This document shows, piece by piece, positions 53,453-60,743 of a DNA stretch of 64,000 nt. The notes under the pieces were generated by a model that ran no database searches, was not told the origin of the DNA, and saw only the letters and a list, made by a program, of their open reading frames with translations. How positions within the stretch are numbered: position 1 is the first letter of the stretch; each line of letters begins with the position of its first letter. The translations under genes and the position numbers were made by a program. The stretch lies in the NCBI RefSeq assembly GCF_964253085.1, contig NZ_CAXUQH020000001.1, positions 7,998,001-8,062,000 of the forward strand, given 5' to 3'. This DNA is from Paenibacillus_E sp964253085. Its GTDB lineage: Bacteria > Bacillota > Bacilli > Paenibacillales > NBRC-103111.

Positions 53453-53629
53453 TTATTTAGGGTTATGTTCATGCGTGATGGAACATTTATTCTGTATAAA
53501 ATGGATCTGATTTTTAAGCCGATTGCACTGCTCTTCAGAGCCATGGAACTGTTCAAGTTCCTGTATTAAATTGTGTAAATCATCTCCCGCATTCGCGCAA
53601 TCATAATTGCTTTCTACATTTTCGAGCAT
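53453..53629 (-). CDS. small acidic protein, 58 residues, unknown
   Basis: Starts MLENVESNYDCANAG with a perfect AGGAGG 7 nt before the ATG and ends just before the shared terminator. Predicted mostly helical (LIQELEQFHG, CNRLKNQIHFIQ), with three Cys and several His. It is similar in size to Spo0E-like phosphatases but lacks their SQxLD motif. Together with the next small ORF it may form a small operon. Confidence 0.6.
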   Translation of the reverse strand: MLENVESNYDCANAGDDLHNLIQELEQFHGSEEQCNRLKNQIHFIQNKCSITHEHNPK

Positions 53630-53657
53630 AATCCAGCCTCCTCATGTACGATCAGCG

Positions 53658-53744
53658 TTATTTTCCACCCTTGTTGCTGCTCTGGTCCTGTGTTCGTGTG
53701 GTTGTATTTTTTCTGGATTGCCCTTGCTGTTTGTGACCTGACAT
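53658..53744 (-). CDS. very small basic protein, 28 residues, possible spore-type peptide
   Basis: Reads MSGHKQQGQSRKN then a Thr/Ser/Lys-rich tail. AAGGAG lies 10 nt before the ATG. Rich in Gln, Lys, Thr and Ser like small acid-soluble spore proteins of the minor type, but no signature supports a family. It lies 28 nt upstream of the 58-residue ORF on the same strand. Confidence 0.42.
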   Translation of the reverse strand: MSGHKQQGQSRKNTTTRTQDQSSNKGGK

Positions 53745-53823
53745 GTTGCTCACGCTCCTTGAAATATAGGTTTTAGATAGTGCGAGCTTATTATGAGCAG
53801 ATAGCTGAATTTGATACAATCCA

Positions 53824-53865
53824 AAAAATAAAAGCCTTGCATACGATTTGAATCGTTTGCAGGCT
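53824..53865 (-). terminator. intrinsic terminator of the dockerin-like remnant
   Basis: Stem AGCCTGCAAACGATT pairing with AATCGTATGCAAGGCT on the minus strand, followed by TTTATTTTTT. A complete terminator behind a short ORF suggests that a full gene once ended here. Confidence 0.8.
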
Positions 53866-53882
53866 AATTAGCTGTGCATCGC

Positions 53883-54089
53883 TTATTCGACTACCCTTGA
53901 AATCTGACTTAATAACCTGCTAACATCCTCGCGGTCGAAAATACCATCCTGATTCATATCCACATCCGATTCAGCAGAACTGGCAATGATAGCGATATCG
54001 TCTACACCTATCTTACTATCCCCTGTAAGTTCTAAGTTTTTGAACGTAATAACTGGTCGAGAAAGGATGGCCTTGTTTAATCGGGACAT
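53883..54089 (-). pseudogene. dockerin-like C-terminal fragment of a large secreted protein
   Basis: 68 residues whose C-terminal half, KIGVDDIAIIASSAESDV then DMNQDGIFDREDV, looks like a type-I dockerin with two calcium-loop repeats (one intact D-x-N-x-D-G). The N-terminal residues have no signal peptide, and no ribosome binding site lies near the ATG at 54089. The frame stays open upstream into the copy-5 repeat element. It is best read as the end of a large secreted enzyme lost by deletion. Confidence 0.55.
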
Positions 54090-54116
54090 GCTTGTTCGGT
54101 ACGTTCTCCCTATGAG

Positions 54117-54305
54117 AATAGCTGGATTTTCTGCATCTAATTTTTGCGATTTCGTCTTCCTAGAGCAAGTAACTGGATTTACTCCAGTTACTTTCGGACA
54201 ATTTCGTCAAACTAAGCTATAGGAGCCAAATTAGTTGTAGTAAATCCATTTAATCCTCCTAAAATAGAATTCCCCGCGAAAATAGCTGTAGAATATCCAT
54301 TTAAC
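54117..54305. repeat. four-unit palindromic intergenic element, copy 5
   Basis: Units start near 54117, 54167, 54229 and 54281 (spacing 50, 62 and 52 nt). Unit 2 contains the best dyad of the family, AACTGGA-TTTAC-TCCAGTT. It lies between co-directional genes, just past the dockerin-like fragment. Confidence 0.85.
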
Positions 54306-54370
54306 TCCTTACGAACCCCCCACATGAAACGAGGAAATACGTTTTCCCTGCTCCTACTACTCCTCTCTGT

Positions 54371-55321
54371 CTACCGCTTTAACCGATGAATCGTAGCGGT
54401 AATGCCCTCCTCGAAGCTGATTGCTGGGACTGGCCCTATCCAACGTTCGTACTTCTCGCCACTAAGGCGAAGCGGATCCGTCGTCAAATATAGCATTTCC
54501 ACGACTTCTTTCATGACTGGAACGAATAATCCCATTAAAGAAAGGCCAATCCTCCCTAAGGAGAGCACAGGTTTGGAAGTGCCGCTAGCTCGGCGCGCGA
54601 TGCGGACAATATCATGGCCGGAAATCGTTCCCCCACCAGGAATGTTCCATTCCTGACCAAAGGCATGCTCATTCATCGCAAGCTCCACGAGCATTTTAGC
54701 CGCATCTGGTAAATACACGTACTCGCGAGGTACATGCATGTTCCCAATGAAGAAAGCCATCTTGTCAACTGCAATAGCTTCTAACGTAGAACCTAGATAC
54801 GAGGCTTGATTCGCCGTTGGGCCATAATAATCGGGTAGACGAGCGATCAATGGGCGTGCTTGCTTCCAACGCTTGTCGAAAACCATCTGTTCAAATTGCA
54901 GCCTAATCTGTCCTTTTCGCGTGTGAGGCTGTTTAGGGTGCTTCTCCGTCACGAAATCCATTTGTTTTCTTCCATAGGGGTAGATGCCATCGACCGCGAC
55001 CACTTTGAGACCCAATCGGTCAGCAGCCTCCATAACAGCCTCTCCCAGCGGAAGCAGCCGCGTAGCCATCTCATGGTAAGGAACGTTTGCGCAGTGGAAC
55101 AGGACGTCCGTACCTTGGGCCGCGGCTACCACATCATCTGCTAAGAAGGCATCCCCTACGGCAAGTGTCAGATGTGTTGGATGACCTAACCTAGCAGCGA
55201 ACTGCTCCAGCTTCGCGAGCGAACGCCCGAATGCAATGACGGGAATTCCCCTATTCACTAATTCCTCCGTGACAGCGGCACCGGTTCCGCCAGTTGCTCC
55301 AATAACAATCGCTTTTTGCAT
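54371..55321 (-). CDS. NAD-dependent epimerase/dehydratase family protein, TetR-linked
   Basis: 316-residue Rossmann protein: AIVIGATGGTGAAVTEEL cofactor loop, VLFHCANVPYHE, GIYPYGRKQ in place of YxxxK, RLPDYYGPTANQ. It shares length and motif order with the protein at 10104-11060. The ATG at 55321 lies 9 nt behind GAGGAG; the ATG at 55330 touches it. It follows the TetR gene and has a 17-bp inverted repeat in front, so TetR probably represses it. The substrate is unknown. Confidence 0.85.
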   Translation of the reverse strand: MQKAIVIGATGGTGAAVTEELVNRGIPVIAFGRSLAKLEQFAARLGHPTHLTLAVGDAFLADDVVAAAQGTDVLFHCANVPYHEMATRLLPLGEAVMEAADRLGLKVVAVDGIYPYGRKQMDFVTEKHPKQPHTRKGQIRLQFEQMVFDKRWKQARPLIARLPDYYGPTANQASYLGSTLEAIAVDKMAFFIGNMHVPREYVYLPDAAKMLVELAMNEHAFGQEWNIPGGGTISGHDIVRIARRASGTSKPVLSLGRIGLSLMGLFVPVMKEVVEMLYLTTDPLRLSGEKYERWIGPVPAISFEEGITATIHRLKR

Positions 55322-55349
55322 ATTAAACATCTCCTCAATTTGGTTTGTA

Positions 55350-55407
55350 ATTGATCAATCACTAACTTAATAGTGCCACTATATCAGATGGTTAGTGATT
55401 GATCAAT
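55350..55407. promoter_or_regulatory. paired TetR operator sites before the epimerase gene
   Basis: 17-bp perfect inverted repeat ATTGATCAATCACTAAC (55350-55366) / GTTAGTGATTGATCAAT (55391-55407), spaced by 24 nt. Each arm contains the palindrome TTGATCAA. Two dimers of TetR could bind here. Confidence 0.8.
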
Positions 55408-55434
55408 AACTAAATGTTTCGGCTTTGCAGCCTT

Positions 55435-55956
55435 TTAACTCTTCATCAGCTCTGGCAAGCCCAGTGCCATAGAAATATTACAAAGCATGCCCCGCGCAAG
55501 AAAGAGCAGCGTCCTCTCCTCCGAATTCGGAATTGCATTCTTCTGGAAGGCTTCAAGCACAATGCCTCGAATCTCTCTAAAACCGGCCTGCATCGCTTCG
55601 CGGATCGATTCCTCCTGCATGGTTTGCGCCTGCATCTGAAGCAGCATCTCTGGCTTGTGAGCAGTTAGGATTTCCTCATAGGCAGTAATCAGCTCCTGCT
55701 CCAATCCATTCGGCGAAGCAGTGGCAATGACTTGGCAGAAGGATTCTGCAATTCTTGCCCAAGAGGCTTCCAGAGCCGCGAGCATCAACGCCTCTTTGGT
55801 TGCAAAAAAGCGGAAAACATACGGCTGTGAAATGCCTGCGCGCTGCGCCACCTGCGCTGTCGTCGTACGATAATAGCCTGTTTCCGCAAAAACCTCAATG
55901 GCGGCCGATATAATGTCAGTTCGGCGATTGACCGAAACGGTTTCGTCTTTTGCCAT
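55435..55956 (-). CDS. TetR/AcrR-family repressor
   Basis: 173 residues from the ATG at 55956, 8 nt behind GGGGAG (the ORF can be opened upstream to 55995, but without a site). The N-terminal helix-turn-helix reads RTDIISAAIEVFAETGYYRTTTAQVAQRAGISQPYVFRFFATKEAL; the C-terminal ligand domain is diverged, as is usual. It is the first gene of a pair with the epimerase-like protein. Similar TGATTnATCA half-sites lie before both genes, so it likely represses itself and the epimerase. Confidence 0.91.
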   Translation of the reverse strand: MAKDETVSVNRRTDIISAAIEVFAETGYYRTTTAQVAQRAGISQPYVFRFFATKEALMLAALEASWARIAESFCQVIATASPNGLEQELITAYEEILTAHKPEMLLQMQAQTMQEESIREAMQAGFREIRGIVLEAFQKNAIPNSEERTLLFLARGMLCNISMALGLPELMKS

Positions 55957-55984
55957 GTAAAAAGCTCCCCTCATGTGTAATGAG

Positions 55985-55998
55985 TGATTAATCAATCA
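55985..55998. promoter_or_regulatory. TetR operator before tetR
   Basis: TGATTAATCA palindrome followed by ATCAT, similar to the TTGATCAATCA arms at 55350-55407. Position fits autoregulation. Confidence 0.55.
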
Positions 55999-56078
55999 TA
56001 AACTAGTGTAACAAGAAACGAATAAAAGCGCCACCCGAACGATTCGCCGTTTACCATCAAAGATAAGACATCAAACAG

Positions 56079-56098
56079 ACCATCCTAGGTAGGATGGC
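56079..56098 (-). terminator. hairpin downstream of the small 58-residue ORF
   Basis: Perfect stem CCATCCT-AGGT-AGGATGG. The following bases on the minus strand (CTGTTTGATG) are only weakly T-rich, so it may be a weak terminator. Confidence 0.5.
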
Positions 56099-56126
56099 CT
56101 TACTGTGTCAACTTTAACGAAGCCCT

Positions 56127-56303
56127 TTATTCGTGCTGCCCCTGATCGGTCAAATCCTCTGTCGAGGAAACGTCGCATGCCTGATTGGCTGCCGCTTCAA
56201 ACTCTGCCTCATTGCTCGATCCCAGCTTGTCACCATACTGGTCAAGCCTGCCTGGCTTCCCTGCTGGGCCGTCATTATCCGGCTTATTATTTCTTCCGCT
56301 CAC
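56127..56303 (-). CDS. small hydrophilic protein, 58 residues, unknown
   Basis: GTG start at 56303, 7 nt behind AAGGGG. Reads MSGRNNKPDNDGPAGKPGRL then an acidic, Asn/Gln/Glu-rich tail with no hydrophobic core. Probably unstructured. It lies downstream of the winged-helix gene of the ParM locus on the same strand, 99 nt away, and before a hairpin. No family recognised. Confidence 0.5.
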   Translation of the reverse strand: MSGRNNKPDNDGPAGKPGRLDQYGDKLGSSNEAEFEAAANQACDVSSTEDLTDQGQHE

Positions 56304-56402
56304 ATGATCACCCCTTAGCGTTAATGGTTGGGTTGCCAGACGCGTTGGCCTTGGCATACGCTTTAGTGTGTCTCATTTGGCTCCAAACCATCCTCGCTCA
56401 TC

Positions 56403-56861
56403 TCAGTTCGCGATTTGCAGCCATTCTGGGTAGTCATCCAGGTAGCCGTATTGACTTAACTCTCGTAACGAATTGCGAATGCTAAGCTCATCCTCACCCG
56501 ATTGGCTCGTTAATTCCAGCAAGTCATGCAAATGAATGTGCGGGTTCTCTTTGCAAAAGATAAGTAAACCCTTAGCCGCCCATGAGAGGCGGTCATCTTG
56601 GAAGTCTCCCACCATCCGGCGAAACAGTTTATGCGGAAGGATTTTAAGTTCTACAAGATCTTGCAGCGCCTTCATCGCCTGCTTATCCGTCATTCTCCCA
56701 AGGATGGCAATCTCCGATAACCCAGGGAAATTTGACTCGGAGCCAAAGCTTTTCAAAATAATGTAGACCATTTGAGAACACAAATCTAGGCCTGGTTGAC
56801 GGAAAATATCATCTGAAAGTGCAAAATTACGTGTACCCTCACTTACTTGTGCGTTAGACAT
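56403..56861 (-). CDS. winged-helix protein of the ParM locus
   Basis: 152 residues from the ATG at 56861, 9 nt behind AAGGAGG. The segment MVYIILKSFGSESNFPGLSEIAILGRMTDKQAMKALQDLVELKILPHKL resembles the N-terminal winged helix of replication- and plasmid-type proteins (HTH_36/DnaD-like). The C-terminal half is helical and not recognised. It follows the ParR-like gene by 52 nt in the same direction. It may bind the locus DNA or act as a regulator. Confidence 0.72.
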   Translation of the reverse strand: MSNAQVSEGTRNFALSDDIFRQPGLDLCSQMVYIILKSFGSESNFPGLSEIAILGRMTDKQAMKALQDLVELKILPHKLFRRMVGDFQDDRLSWAAKGLLIFCKENPHIHLHDLLELTSQSGEDELSIRNSLRELSQYGYLDDYPEWLQIAN

Positions 56862-56913
56862 TTCGATGTCCTCCTTTTCAATATGATCGGAGTTCACCCC
56901 ACCCAGTCAAATC

Positions 56914-57276
56914 CTACATAAGCTTGCCAGCATTCCGACCGGCTTGCCGAAATATGTCTTCTAAACTGAAGTTCTTCTGTCTGCTAGAAACCGGGATATC
57001 CACAGATTCCTGGTGTTCCATGGGTGCGGTAAAGAAAATATCATCCTCTACAAATGATTCGATAACCTGATTTGGATCCTCTTCACCAACCAACGTCGCT
57101 ATCGTTTGTTCGTGAAGGATATGCTTTGTCAAAATATCCATAATGCCATGACTAAACATGCCTTCAGCTTTCAACTGGTTCATATACGCAATGACCTCTG
57201 GCGGTGTTTCTGTCGGAATGTATAGCGTTACATCCTTACCCGGACTCACCAAAACAGTCGATCTCCGTTTCTTCAA
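56914..57276 (-). CDS. small partner of the ParM-like protein (ParR-like candidate)
   Basis: 120 residues. The first 55 residues (RRSTVLVSPGKDVTLYIPTETPPEVIAYMNQLKAEGMFS) could form a ribbon-helix-helix-like DNA-binding fold; the C-terminal half is acidic and ends in a basic helix (SLEDIFRQAGRNAGKLM). That is the layout of ParR adaptors, which bind the centromere with the N-terminus and the actin filament with the C-terminal tail. The ATG overlaps the stop of the ParM-like gene by 4 nt. The assignment rests on position and shape only; no sequence signature is decisive. Confidence 0.65.
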   Translation of the reverse strand: MKKRRSTVLVSPGKDVTLYIPTETPPEVIAYMNQLKAEGMFSHGIMDILTKHILHEQTIATLVGEEDPNQVIESFVEDDIFFTAPMEHQESVDIPVSSRQKNFSLEDIFRQAGRNAGKLM

Positions 57277-58469
57277 TCCGCTCCGCTCCCAGCCTCAGTT
57301 TCCTTCTGGGTTTCCATGCTTGCCGCTGCTTCATTATTCGTATGTTTCAAGGCATGCTCCAGCAGAAAGAAAGTACCGCGAACATTACGGAATTGACTGT
57401 ACTCTGATTTATCAAATCGGATCGGCAAGCCTAACTCGGCATTTAATTTCTCGATCCAAGGTTGAAGAACGATGGCCCCGCCACCGATAAACCAAAACTC
57501 GTTGGCATAGCGGACATGTTTCCACGAGTTACGGGCGTATTTTAACACCTTTTCGGCTAGGATACGCATGTGACGGTTTACGAGATTCGTCATGTCAAAC
57601 GCTACTTTACCCTCAGCGTAAATTTCATACTCCTTGTTGACTAGCATGATCGTCAGTTCCGCTGTGCTTGAGATTAGCTCTTCTCCTTGGGCGTTGATTT
57701 CATTACGTATGCTTTCTAAAGCATCGTTTAAATAGATTTTAGCCCCCGTTGAATGCCGTTGATCCAGATCAAGCCCTGGTCTGAAAAAAGCAATATCCAT
57801 ATCGACACCGCCAACATCTGCAATCCCGAAACCTTTATGTGACAGCTGTGACTTGGCTGTAGCCTCCATATCATAAACACCTGACACATCGTCAATGCTA
57901 ATGTCCGATGGCAGCGTAAATTCCATCTCCACCGTTACTCCTTTAAATATTGGTGTCGTAACAAACGTAATGGAATGAACGCCTCCTGTTATCTTATGTG
58001 CAAATTCCTCGCTAAATTTCGTAATTTCTCTTATCGGTAATCCCGTTCCTAAGTGCACCGTAGCCTTAATGCGGTTCTTACCGCGTTTAATAGCAGCCTC
58101 ATGCTTCATAGCAATGGCATATGCCGCAGCCGTTAGCAGAGTAACCATCGTTTCAGGCCGCTGAGCCTTTTTTTGTACCGCTTTATCTCCTACGATTTCA
58201 TGAACGATCCCTTCGTCCCCGATAGCCAAGTTTCCAACGTAGACATGACGATATTGCTCCGTATCAATCGCCGGAGATGTGATTTGCACATCTAAGAAAT
58301 CCAAGGGATCTCCTTGTTCCATCAGCAAAAAGCGCTCTCCAAAAGGTTGTGCGACAACATTAGGGAAAATAAAGCTGTTGTTCAAATCGTCATATATACC
58401 TTTAATATGACTGCTGCCGTTATCAATGGATAAGTGAATAGTTGTGGTAAGAATATCATGTTTAGCCAT
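57273..58469 (-). CDS. ParM/StbA-family actin-like ATPase
   Basis: 398-residue actin-like protein. Phosphate-1 motif SIDNGSSHIKG near residue 15, ALP-type phosphate-2 motif GIADVGGVDMDIAFF, and adenosine motif FWFIGGGAIVLQPWIEKL near residue 335. It starts at the ATG 58469 behind GAGAGG; the in-frame start at 58487 is less likely. The C-terminus is an Ala/Glu-rich tail. Plasmid relatives form filaments that push plasmid copies apart. Here the gene is in chromosomal-type surroundings with no replication or mobilisation gene in the window, so it may be a remnant of an integrated plasmid, or a chromosomal filament with a new role. Confidence 0.87.
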   Translation of the reverse strand: MAKHDILTTTIHLSIDNGSSHIKGIYDDLNNSFIFPNVVAQPFGERFLLMEQGDPLDFLDVQITSPAIDTEQYRHVYVGNLAIGDEGIVHEIVGDKAVQKKAQRPETMVTLLTAAAYAIAMKHEAAIKRGKNRIKATVHLGTGLPIREITKFSEEFAHKITGGVHSITFVTTPIFKGVTVEMEFTLPSDISIDDVSGVYDMEATAKSQLSHKGFGIADVGGVDMDIAFFRPGLDLDQRHSTGAKIYLNDALESIRNEINAQGEELISSTAELTIMLVNKEYEIYAEGKVAFDMTNLVNRHMRILAEKVLKYARNSWKHVRYANEFWFIGGGAIVLQPWIEKLNAELGLPIRFDKSEYSQFRNVRGTFFLLEHALKHTNNEAAASMETQKETEAGSGAD

Positions 58470-58580
58470 GTCTATTTCCTCTCCCAACCTTATTTAAATA
58501 CTATAAATAGATTCGGTTGATAGAGGCGATTTAAGACGGTTATTAGGAATTTTTAACAATTTCGATTTGGGGTGGACATG

Positions 58581-58629
58581 AAGTTTAGCATTTAAAGTTT
58601 AAAGTTTAGAGCTTAAAGTTTAGAGCTTA
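58581..58629. repeat. seven tandem heptamers upstream of the ParM-like gene
   Basis: 49 bp made of exactly seven 7-mers: AAGTTTA, GCATTTA, AAGTTTA, AAGTTTA, GAGCTTA, AAGTTTA, GAGCTTA. The array starts 111 nt upstream of the ParM-like start codon and 65 nt before the operator of the divergent glycosidase gene. Could be a parC-type centromere or an operator array. The 263-nt gap 58470-58732 holds this, the operator and nothing else that can be called. Confidence 0.75.
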
Positions 58630-58694
58630 AATTGTACAATTTGAACTTTATCTCCGTGTGATAACAGTCACTCACTTGCATATCCTGCTGGCAT

Positions 58695-58726
58695 TTAAGA
58701 TTCATTAAAGGTTGCCGCTCTAAGAT
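58695..58726 (+). promoter_or_regulatory. shared direct-repeat operator and -10 of the glycosidase/GT2 operon
   Basis: TTAAGATTCA-TTAAAGGTT (58695-58713), 7 nt, -10 TAAGAT (58721-58726). The same order and spacing as at the VTC promoter, whose -10 is also TAAGAT. Confidence 0.78.
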
Positions 58727-58732
58727 GGTTTT

Positions 58733-59692
58733 ATGAACCTGAGAGGAGTGATCATCATTTTCCGTCAGCGAAAAAGAACCAAAATTATCACCATCATCGC
58801 TACATTACTGATTATCATCGCTGCGATTCTATATGGGCTTGCCAATCGTTATTTATTCGAGCATGTCGAAGTTGTCGTCTCCCCGAATAACGTTGTAACG
58901 CAAGATTTGCCCGTGAAACAAGTAGCCGCACAAGCCCAATCCGATGATTGGAATTATGAAGACGACAATGAAACAATTCATATCAAAAAGGTTCAAACGG
59001 GTTCCGGAGCCGATACGATCACCTATTTCGTCGCAGATGTGACTTTCAACAAGACCACAAACCTGCTCACAGCATTCGCTAAAAATGCCTTCGGCACGAA
59101 CATCATCGAAAACACTTCGAAGATTGCTGCAAGCAACAACGCTATATTCGCGATTAACGGCGACTATTACGGCTTTCGTAACGACGGCGTCATCATCCGA
59201 GGCGGTACCGTTTACCGCGATGAACCTGCACGTGACGGTCTGGCCTTACTCAGCAACGGCACTTTGCAAGCTTACAACGAAGAGGAGATATCTTCTCAAG
59301 ATTTGCTCGCTGAGGGGACTACAAATACCTTTTCCTTCGGCCCTACTCTTGTGACTAATGGCGAAGTAGCCGGGGATTTCAGCACCGTGCAAATTGACAA
59401 AAACTTCGGAAACCGATCGATTCAAGATGCCAATCCGCGAACCGGCATTGGGATGATTTCGCCGAATCACTTTTTGTTTGTCGTGGTCGACGGACGAAAA
59501 GCCAATTATAGCCGAGGCATGACGTTAAACGAGTTCGCGAATCTATTCCATGAACTTGGCGCTACCGAAGCTTACAATCTCGATGGCGGTGGCTCGTCCA
59601 CGATGTATTTCATGGGTAGAGTCGTTAATAATCCGCTTGGCAAAGGCAATGAACGAGGCGTAAGCGACATTATCTACATTCCTAAATCCTAG
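58733..59692 (+). CDS. phosphodiester glycosidase (NAGPA-like) family exoprotein
   Basis: 319-residue protein with one N-terminal membrane segment (about 20-38), then an extracellular domain of the NAGPA (phosphodiester alpha-N-acetylglucosaminidase) family: FAINGDYYGFRNDGVIIRGG, NPRTGIGM and the strongly conserved YNLDGGGSSTMYFMG. It would cleave sugar-phosphodiester bonds on surface polymers. The start is puzzling: the ATG at 58733 lies where transcription should begin (leaderless), while a good GAGAGGAG (58741-58748) is followed by no ATG, only GTG 58748 within it or an in-frame ATT at 58757. It heads a two-gene operon with the GT2-GtrA gene. Confidence 0.87.
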   Translation: MNLRGVIIIFRQRKRTKIITIIATLLIIIAAILYGLANRYLFEHVEVVVSPNNVVTQDLPVKQVAAQAQSDDWNYEDDNETIHIKKVQTGSGADTITYFVADVTFNKTTNLLTAFAKNAFGTNIIENTSKIAASNNAIFAINGDYYGFRNDGVIIRGGTVYRDEPARDGLALLSNGTLQAYNEEEISSQDLLAEGTTNTFSFGPTLVTNGEVAGDFSTVQIDKNFGNRSIQDANPRTGIGMISPNHFLFVVVDGRKANYSRGMTLNEFANLFHELGATEAYNLDGGGSSTMYFMGRVVNNPLGKGNERGVSDIIYIPKS

Positions 59693-59709
59693 CAAGGAGG
59701 ACTGATACT

Positions 59710-60720
59710 ATGACCATCCTTATCCCCTCCTACGAGCCGGACGAAAGGTTACTTTCTCTTATCCATAAGCTAAAGGAAGTTAGCGACGCTTCGATCCTTG
59801 TCGTTGACGATGGCAGCGGTGAAGAATACCGCGGTATTTTTGATTCAGCGAAACAAGCAGGCTGTACCGTGCTAACGCACCAGATTAACCAAGGCAAAGG
59901 CAGTGCATTGAAAACGGGTTTTGATTATGTGAGACAGCATGGCGAAAGAGATGGCGTTGTCTGCGCCGACAGTGATGGACAGCATTTGCCGGAAGATATT
60001 CTAAGGCTCACGGAAGCCGTTCGTGAGCATCGCAATCATATCGTGCTGGGCAGCAGACAATTTACGGGTAAAGTTCCTATGCGCAGCCGCATCGGGAATT
60101 CCGCAACGAGAATGGTATACGCTTTTGCGACAGGTAAACCCATACAAGATACGCAAACTGGCCTGCGGGGCTATTCCTCCGAGATGTTGGATTGGCTGTG
60201 CCAAATTCCAGGCAATCGTTTCGAATATGAAATGAACATGCTTCTCGAGGCTCCCCGTGTGGGGTACGACTTGGTTGAGGTGCCGATCGACACCATCTAT
60301 TTGGACGACAATAAATCTTCGCATTTTCGCCCACTCGCCGATTCTGCCAGAGTTTACTTTCCTTTCCTGAAGTTCTGTGCGTCTTCGGGATTCGCGGCGA
60401 TCTTGGACTTCATGCTGCTGCTCTTGCTGCAAGGGATAACCTCAAATTTGCTCGTATCCGTCATTGGATCACGACTATTCAGTTCCATGTTCAATTACAC
60501 AATGAATCGCAAATTTGTTTTTGCCAAAAGGAACGGAGCGGCTATCCGCAAATCGTTGCCCCGGTATTTCTCTCTAGTTATCATTATCATGTTGTTAAAT
60601 TACAGTATTATGTACCTTTTTCACGAAAGCATCGGCATCCCGCTCATAGCTGCAAAGCTCATGACGGAAGCCTTCTTATTCTCATTCAGTTATTGGGCAC
60701 AGCGAAAATTCGTATATTAA
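59710..60720 (+). CDS. family 2 glycosyltransferase fused to a GtrA membrane domain
   Basis: 336 residues. Residues 1-215 are a GT2 domain (ILIPSYEPD, LVVDDGSG, VCADSDGQHLPED with the DxD-like acidic pair, DTQTGLRGYS). Residues about 220-335 are a GtrA-like domain with four membrane segments (FCASSGFAAILDFMLLLLL, TMNRKFVFAKR). Such fusions use polyprenyl-phosphate sugars for wall or surface glycosylation. AAGGAGG lies before the ATG. It follows the glycosidase gene by 17 nt in an operon with the shared regulon operator. Confidence 0.91.
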   Translation: MTILIPSYEPDERLLSLIHKLKEVSDASILVVDDGSGEEYRGIFDSAKQAGCTVLTHQINQGKGSALKTGFDYVRQHGERDGVVCADSDGQHLPEDILRLTEAVREHRNHIVLGSRQFTGKVPMRSRIGNSATRMVYAFATGKPIQDTQTGLRGYSSEMLDWLCQIPGNRFEYEMNMLLEAPRVGYDLVEVPIDTIYLDDNKSSHFRPLADSARVYFPFLKFCASSGFAAILDFMLLLLLQGITSNLLVSVIGSRLFSSMFNYTMNRKFVFAKRNGAAIRKSLPRYFSLVIIIMLLNYSIMYLFHESIGIPLIAAKLMTEAFLFSFSYWAQRKFVY

Positions 60721-60743
60721 AAAAGCAAAAAGCCACTTCCTTA

